Below, one piece after another: positions 1-9,000 of a DNA stretch of 64,000 nucleotides (the stretch's first letter is position 1; every line of letters begins with the position of its first letter). Below the pieces are notes generated by a model. The model made no database searches. It was not told the DNA's origin and saw only the letters and a program-made list of their open reading frames with translations. The translations under genes were made by a program, and so were the position numbers. Source of the DNA: Bacteroidota bacterium (lineage in GTDB: Bacteria; Bacteroidota; Bacteroidia; Chitinophagales; Chitinophagaceae); the NCBI GenBank assembly GCA_013285905.1, contig JABDGU010000003.1:1-64000 (forward strand), in the 5' to 3' direction.

Positions 1-3000
1 TGTAGAGAAACCATTAACCGTTGGAGTTGGCTTAACTGTGATGCTGAAATTTGAAGAAGTTCCATTGCACGTAAGTGCGTTATTTGTGAATGACGGAATA
101 ACATTGATCGTCGCTGAGATAGCTGAATTGCCGGAGTTCGTAGCATTAAATGAAGATATATTCCCGCTGCCACTTGCTGCCAGACCAATTGCAGTATTAT
201 TATTTGTCCAGTTATAAATGGTGCCGGTAACAGGCGAACCGGAGAAACTGAAAGAGTTGGTGGCCACATTATTGCACAAGGTCTGGCTTTGGCTTGTCAA
301 ACTGCTTATACCTGGAATCGGGTTGACTGTTATTGTAAATACCTGGGGGGTACCCGTGCAGGTAGTTCCCGCATTTGTGTAAGAAGGTGTTACGGTTATA
401 GTAGCAGTAACTACTGTGCTGCCGCTATTAAGCGCCGTAAAGGCCGAGATATTTCCAGACCCACTCGCCGCAAGACCGATTGATGTTGTATTATTAGTCC
501 AGTTAAATACTGTTCCAATTATCGCTCCGCTAAATGTTACGGCAGCAGTTTGTACACCACTACAGATAGTTTGGTTAGATGGCTGAACAACTGTCGGAGA
601 CGGATTATCTGTAATGGTGAAACTTACCGGTGCACCATTACAACTGTTTGCAGTAGGTATATAAGTAATCGTTGCAGATACTGGGCTTGCGCCGGAATTA
701 GTGGTGGCAAAAGAGCTTATCGTTCCCGAACCACTGCTCGCAAGGCCTATACCGGTATTTGTATTGGCCCAGTTATAGATAGTTCCACCCACTGCTCCTC
801 CCGGAGTAACCGTAGCGGTAAGCGAACCGTGACAAATAGCCTGGCTAGATATGCTATTCATAACAGGGACTGCATTCACAGTGACACTGATAGGTGAAAC
901 TGTACTGCCACATGTATTGGCATTTTGCACTGTAAGCGTACCCGCATAGACTGCAGCGGGTGCTGTAGCCGGAACTGTGAGGCTGATCGGTGATGCAGGC
1001 AACGACAGGTTCGTTACATTGGCAAAACCGGCATTTGTTGCTGCAGCACTCCATGCTACACTATATGCAGTAGGTGTGCCCGTTGTGGCAGAATAAGTAA
1101 GGCTGACACTTGTTGCACCGGCACACGCACTTGGGTTGGAACCGAGTGTAATAGTTGGGCTTGCATTTACAGTAATACTGATAGGCGAATTTGTGCTCGT
1201 ACACCCGTTTACATTACTTACGGTAAGGGTTCCTGCATAAGTTGCAGCAGCTGCACCTGAAGGCACAACCAATGCAATTTGTGACGGATTCAATGTTGCA
1301 TTTGTGACATCTGTAAAACCGGCAGTATGAGCAGCCGCACTATACACTACGCTATAAGTAGTAGGCGTGTTTGTGACAGCAGAGTAAGTAAGATTGGCAC
1401 TTGTAGTTCCGGAACATACAGTTGGATTAGAACCCAAACTTATTGTTGGCAAAGGATTAATAGTAATAATAACACTATTGCCTGTGCTGGCACAGGTACC
1501 ATTACTAACTCTAAGGTCACCGGTATAAGTGTTAGGCGTGGATGTTGGTATGTTCAATACAATAGGAGATACAGGAAGGCTTGCACCTACTATATCCGTA
1601 AAACCCGCAGTATGTGCAGCTGTGCCATATATAATTGTATAGGTACTTGGGCTGCCGCTTGTTGTTGAGTATGATAAATTGGCGCTTGTAAGTCCTGAAC
1701 AAAAGGTAGGGTTAGAGACAAGCGTAATAGTTGGATTTGGGTTGATGGTAACGCTTATCGGATAGCCTGTGCTGACACATGTATTGGCATTTTGGACGGT
1801 TAACGTACCTGAATAAACAGCCGCAGTTGCAGCACCAGGTACGGCCAATGTTATTTGTGCCGGGTTTAAACTTGCATTTGTAACATCTGTAAAGCCAGCA
1901 CTATGTGCCGAAGCGCTATACACTATACTATAAGTCGTTGGACTGTTGGTAGTAGTTGAGTAATTGATGGCAACACTGGTAATACCGGCGCATACACTTG
2001 GGTTAGCCCCGAGTGTTATGGTTGGCAAAGGAGTTACATTAATACTCATTGCTGTTGTCGTGCTGGTACAGCTTGCGTTGCTGACACTGAATGTGCCATT
2101 GTAAGTACCGGACCCGGCGGCGGCAGGCACAGGCAGCGGAATTGGCGATACACTTGGCATTGCCGCATTTGTAATATCCGTAAAGCCTGCAGTATGTGCT
2201 GATGCGCTATATACTATGCTATATGTTGTTGGACTAAATGCGCTGGCCCCTAAAGGCAAGTCAGCAACAGTAGTACCGGAGCATACACTCGGGCTAGCAC
2301 CTAAGTTTTGAACCGGTATGGGATTTACTGTAACGCTAATAGTTTGGCCAACAGTTGTAACACAGGCGTTGCTTACGGTCAATGTCCCGCTATATGTATT
2401 TCCATTTGCACCACCGGGTACGTTGATCACAATCGGCGATGAACTAAGTATAGCATTGCTCACGTCTGTAAAACCTATACTTGAAGCTGCAGCCCCCCAC
2501 GCTATACTATAGTTCGTAGGATCCGCAGTCTGAGTATAAGTAACATTTGCAGAACTTGCACCTGCGCAAACTATCGGGGTACTTCCCAAATTTATACTAA
2601 GCACCGCGCCTACCACCAAATTCACGGTCATACTGGCAGTTGCAGTACCGTCGCTTACCTGTATAATAAATTGATCAGTACCGCTGTAACCGTTATTAGG
2701 TGTATAAGTTAAACCACTTGGAGTAATGCTTGTACTTCCTGAGGCGGCTGTTGCGCCGGCAAAGCTACTCAAGGTCCCGTTTGTAGGCGCTGTAGTAACC
2801 GTCCATGTTTCCGTTTGGGCGAGGTCAACATCACTTACTGTTAGTAAAGAATTAATTGGTGTTGCAATGGCATTCAGGCAAACATTAAATGTTTGCGGGC
2901 TGTTATTTGTAAAAACCGGAGCGGTATTATTATTTACAGTCAACAGTGCACCTGTGCTTGTTGCGCCTGGTGTGCAAGTACCTGTTACTACACACTGATA

Positions 3001-6000
3001 ATAGAAGCCATTCTCAACTCCCGTTGCAGCAGTGAGGTTTAATGTTGGTGTCGTGGCATTGCTATAAATACCTCCATTGTTTACATTGTTATATGTCGAG
3101 CCGCCATCAGTGCTCACTTTCCACTGATAGCTTAAGCTTGCTCCTGTAGCTATAACACTGAAACTGGTATTATTGCCGGAGTTCATTATACTATTCACAG
3201 GATTAACAGTAATAAAAGGTGCGGTATTTACAGTTAGCGTAACTGCTGCACTTGTTGCTCCTGGTGTACAGGTGCCACCAACAACACATTGATACATATA
3301 TCCGTTTTCTGTAGCCGTTGCCCCTGTCAGGTTAAGATTGGATGTGGTAGCATTGCTGTAGATACCTGTATTCGTAACATTATTATAAGTAATGCCGCCG
3401 TCCGTGCTCACTTGCCATTGGTAGTTCAATGTAGTCCCGCTAGCTGTTACGCTAAAGCTGGCATTACTGCCGGAACAGATCGTTCTACTGACTGGATCGG
3501 TGCCAATAATTGGCGCTGTATTAATAGTTAAAGTAGCAGGTGCGCTGGTCGTACTCGTTGGTGCACAAGTGCCACTCACTACACATTCATATTTATATCC
3601 GTTAACTGTACTTGTTGCATTCGTCAGGTTCAGGGTTGCAGTGGTAGCGTTAGTATAAATACCGCCATTGTTTACATTATTATATGTCGATCCCCCATCT
3701 ATACTCACTTTCCATTGGTAACTTAATCCAGCCCCGGTTGCTGTTACACTGAAGCTTGTATTGTTGCCTGCACAAATACCAATGCTCGATGGATTCACTG
3801 TAACGGCTGGTGCTGTGTTAACTGTAAGTGTTGCAGGATTACTTATAACACTTGGGGTACAAGTACCACTTACCACGCATTGATATAAAAAGCCATTTAC
3901 ATTAGCTCCCGCAGCAGTTAAGTTCAACGTAGATGCTGTAACATTAGTATAAATACCCGCATTAGTCAGGTTATTATATGAAATCCCACCGTCGGTACTT
4001 ACTTGCCATTGATAAGTCACGCCCAGACCGCTGGCACTTACACTAAAAGTAGTATTAGTACCCGCACAGATCGTACTATTAGAAGGACTGGCACTTACAA
4101 ATGGGGTTGTGTTAATTGTCAAAGTGGCAGCAGTGCTTGTTGTAGTCGGCGTACAAGTTCCGCTAACTACACATTGATATTTATAAGTATTTACACCGGT
4201 AGTAACACCGGTCAGATTCAGCGTACTTGTGGTAACATTAATATAAATACCTCCGTTGCTAATATTATTATAAGTAATACCGCCATCCGTGCTTACTTGC
4301 CATTGGTAAGTCGGCGCAGTACCGGTTGCAGTTACACTAAAGCTGGCATTCCCGCCGGGGCATGCTGCAGCATTGCTTGGGTTTACGGTAACCGCAGGCG
4401 CTGTATTAATGGTCAGTGTCGCAGGCGTACTTGTGAAGCTTGGTGTGCATGTACCACTTACCACACATTCATATTTGTATCCGTTTGCAGCAATAGTTGC
4501 CCCCGTAAGGTTCAACGTAGCTGTTGTTACATTTGTATAAATACCCGAGTTAGTTAAATTATTATAAGTAGTGCCGCCATCTGTGCTTACTTTCCATTGA
4601 TAAGTCGGCGCAGTGCCTGTTGCTGTGACACTAAAGCTGGTATTATTGCCGGAACATATTGTACTGTTAACCGGGTTAACAGTTACACTCGGTGCTGTAT
4701 TGATCGTCAAGGTAGCCGGGTTGCTCGTGGCGCTTGGTGCGCAAGTACCACTTACAACACATTCATACAAATACCCAGTTACCGCAATTGTTGCACCAGT
4801 GAGATTTAGTGTGCTTGCAGTAACATTAGTATAAATACCTCCGTTGCTTAAAGAAGTATAACTTATACCTCCATCCGTACTCACTTGCCATTGGTAAGTA
4901 AGTCCCAGACCTGTTGCAGTTACACTAAAGCTGGTGTTATTGCCTGAGCATATGGTACTGCTTACCGGATTCGTACTTACAGCAGGTACTGCATTTATCG
5001 TTAAGGTAGCAGCCGTGCTGGTTGCACTTGGTGTACAAGTACCGCTTACCACACATTGATACTTGTATCCGTTCGCGGTACTTGTTGCACCGGTCAGATT
5101 CAAGGTACTTGTAGTAGCATTACTGTAAATACCTCCATTACTTATATTATTATAGGTCGTGCCGCCATCTGTGCTCAGTTGCCATTGGTAAGTCGGCGCG
5201 GTTCCGGTTGCCGTTACGCTGAAGCTTGTATTGCCGGGACATATTGTGCTATTGCTTGGGTTCCCGGAAACGGAAGGAGCAGTATTAATGGTCAGTGTTG
5301 CGCCCGTACTCGTAGTATTTGGTGTGCAACTGCCGCTTACCACACATGCATACATAAAATTATTTACTGCAAAAGTGGCGCCTGTAAGGTTCAATGTGCT
5401 TGTAGTAGCATTACTGTAAATACCTCCGTTGTTTACATTATTATAAGTAGTGCCGCCATCAGTGCTAACTAGCCATTGGTAAGTCAGTCCCGCGCCGGTA
5501 GCTGTTATGCTAAAGCTTGTATTATTGCCGGAACATATTGTACTGTTTGATGGATTTACTGTAACTGCAGGTGCTGTGTTCACATTTACGTTCACGGTCA
5601 TACTGTTCGTATTTGTGCCATCGCTTACCTGTATAATAAATTGGTCTGCACCGTTGTAATTATTTGTTGGTGTATAAGTTAATCCTGTTGGTGTAATAGA
5701 TGTGCTTCCGGATGCATGACTAGCACCTGCAAAGCTTGATAACGTGCCGTGTGTCGGCGCCGTGCTTACTGTCCAGGTATCTGTTTTGGCTGCTTGCAGA
5801 TCGCTTATTGTCAGTAATGTATTAATAGGTGTTGCACTTGCGTTTTTACAAACATTAAAAGTCTGCGGGCTGGTATTGGTGAATGTAGGGACGGTATTGG
5901 TAACCATCGTATTCAGGTAAGACGAAATATTAGTTCCCTGGTAATTGGTAGCCACCATATCCGGTTTATTATCCCCGTCCATGTCCACGCCAACCACGCC

Positions 6001-9000
6001 CCAAACCTGGGAGCTGAGGCTTGCGAAATCCGTATTAGATGAGAAAGATATATTGCCTGATGTGGAAGTGTTGCGGTATATTGAAATTACATTATTGTTA
6101 ATACCGTCAGAATTCACATACGCGATATCCGGTTTACCATGCCCCGTAAAATCCGCCAGGCATACACCGTAGCCACCACCATTACTGGCCAGTTGCTGTG
6201 CCGCACCAAATGATATATTACCAATACTGCTGGTATTCGGCAATATGGTTGCATAGCTGTTGGTATTGCTACTTGTCACAATATCGGCCTTGCCGTCACC
6301 ATCCAGGTCGCCGACAGCTATATAATAAATATATTGGGGAGCGGAGGATGTTACAGCCGACGCAAATGAAATAGAACCCGGAGCAGAGCTTGTATTTCTG
6401 AATACTTGCAAGTTGTCAACATTGCTTGATAGTGTGCCAACTATTACATCCTGCTTTCCGTCTCCATCAATATCCCCAATTGCCACAGATAGCACCTCTT
6501 GGCTACTTGGTACATTCACATCCACTTTGGTTGCGAACGACGTTGAGTTAAAAGCAGATGATCCATTATAAATATTCCGGAAATAAGACCATTTCTGCTG
6601 GTCATCACCTGCCACTATTATCTCAGGCCTTCCGTCTCCATCCAGATCCGCAACTTTTACCTGCCATGGGTGTGTAACCGAATATTTCACCCTGGTGGCA
6701 AAAGATATGCTCCCAGATGTACTGGTATTAATATATACATCTATTTTGCTGGAGTCGCGATCGGATACAACAATGTCCGGCTTACCATCACGATTCAGAT
6801 CGCCTACTGCTATACCCCATATAGATTGTCCGTTTGGCCCTTCAGTAAAGGTTGTGCCCGAGCCATAAGTTATACTTCCAGTTGTACTTGTATTACGGAA
6901 GACGGTCCAGTTTCCTCCCTGCCCGTTTGTTACAGCAATATCAGCTTTACCGTCACCGTCAAAATCTGCACTTACTATGTCAAAAGGATTATTACCTGCT
7001 GTTGTTGTAGTGTATGGATTAAACGATGGTGTAGTTGCAGAGCCTGCAAAATTTGGCAGGAAAGAATATTGCGCAAATCCCATCAGTTTACAACCCAGGT
7101 TCGAGATACTGATACGGTCATAAATACCACCGCTTGGTGTTGATACACTTAGTGAAGTTGCTGATGCCGTATTTACTGTGGCCATGGTAGAACCAAAGAA
7201 CACAATATCATTTGTCGAAGTAGTATTGAATCCTGTCCCCGTAATAGTAACAGTAGCAGTAGGCCCTGCTGTTAATGGACTCACACCTGTAATAGTTGGT
7301 GGCGCAGTTACCGTCAAAGTAGCGCTCGTGCTGGTAGCAGGCGTTCCGCAGGTACCCGTAACAACAACCTCGTACATGTAGCCATTATTTGCAACAGTAG
7401 TCTGTGTCAGTGTAAGTGTAGCGGTTGTAGAGCCAGTATAAATACCGGTGTTGGTCACATTATTATAAGTAGTACCACCGTCTGTACTTACTTTCCATTG
7501 GTAGGTAATGCCGGTACCTGCTGCAGTAACACTGAAAGTAGTAGTACTTGCGCCAGCACATATGGTCTGGCTGCCCGGGCTTACTGATATAGAAGGATTT
7601 GATTGAATAGTTGCAGAGAATACATTTCCCGTGCTGCTGCATAGGTTGGCATTAGAAACTGTTAGGGTACCGCTATAGGTAGCCGGGGCACCTGCAGCAG
7701 GCACAGTTAATGTTATAGGGTTGGCCGGGAGCGATACATTGGTTACAGGCGCGAAACCCGCAGCTGTGGCGGCAGCGCTCCAGGCAATGCTATAACTTGT
7801 CGGCGACTGTGTTGTTGCTGAGAATGTAAGGTTGGCACTTGTAGCACCGGTACACACAGCAGGGTTGGATCCCAAGGTGATGCTAGGCAATGCATTTATC
7901 GTTACGGTGAATGCATTATTCGTACTGGTACAGATTCCGTTGCTTACGGTGAGTGTGCCGCTATAAGTAGCTGCAGCTGCCGCACCGGGAACAGTGATTG
8001 TTATGGTACCGGCAGTTAAGGTTACATTGTTGACGGCCGTAAAACCAGCTGTTGTAGCTGATGAACTCCATGATATACTATAAGTAGTTGGAGAACCCGT
8101 TGTTGCAGAATATGGTAAGGCTGCGCTGGTACTACCCGAGCATACGCTCGGGCTGCTACCCAAAGTAATAGTGGGTGTTGCATTTATGGTCAGTGTGGCA
8201 CCAGTGCTGTTTGCAACCGGCGTGCAGGTGCCGCTCACTGCGCAACGGTATAAATTACCACTCAAGGCTGTTGTCGGCGCCGTAAGGTTTAAGGTTGCTG
8301 TAGTAGCATTGCTGTAAACAGCTCCGCTTACATTATTATAGGTACTACCGTTGTCGGTACTAACCTGCCACTGGTAAGTAAGGTTTGTTCCTGTAGCTGC
8401 AACACCAAAACTTGTGTTTGCGCCGGAGCAGAAACTTACGTTGGATGGATTTGTTGTTATTGCAGGCGCAGCATTTACTGTCAATGTTGCGGGAAGGCTG
8501 TTCGCACTTGGGGTGCAGGTACCGCTAACAACGCAACGATACAGATTACCATTCACCGCCGTTGTTGCCCCTGTCAGGTTTAGAGTCGATGAGGTAACAT
8601 TACCGCCATATATACCACCGGTTGACAGATTGCTGTAAGAACTACCATTATTAATACTTACTTGCCATTGATACGTTGGGTTCGCCCCACCCGCTGTTAC
8701 GCTAAAGCTTGTATTGTTGCCCGAACAGATCGTGCTGTTTGATGGATTAACACTTACAGATGGCAATGCGTTTACAGTTAGCGTAACGGGTGTAGTGGTT
8801 ACACTTGGTGTACAAGTGCCGCTCACAATACATTCGTACAAGGCACCGCTCAACGAAGTTGAAGCCCCAGTTAGGGTCAGTGTCCCTGTAGTAGCACCGG
8901 TATATATACCACCGTTGCTTACCGTAGTATAGCTGCTGCCACCATTCGTACTTACCTTCCACACATATGTTAATCCCGCACCTGTAGCGGCTACAGCAAA

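Noticed and set aside
2940-5586. Regular spacing suggested a CRISPR-like or satellite array
   Set aside because: The period is about 294 bp and the units are coding Ig domains without direct-repeat/spacer structure.
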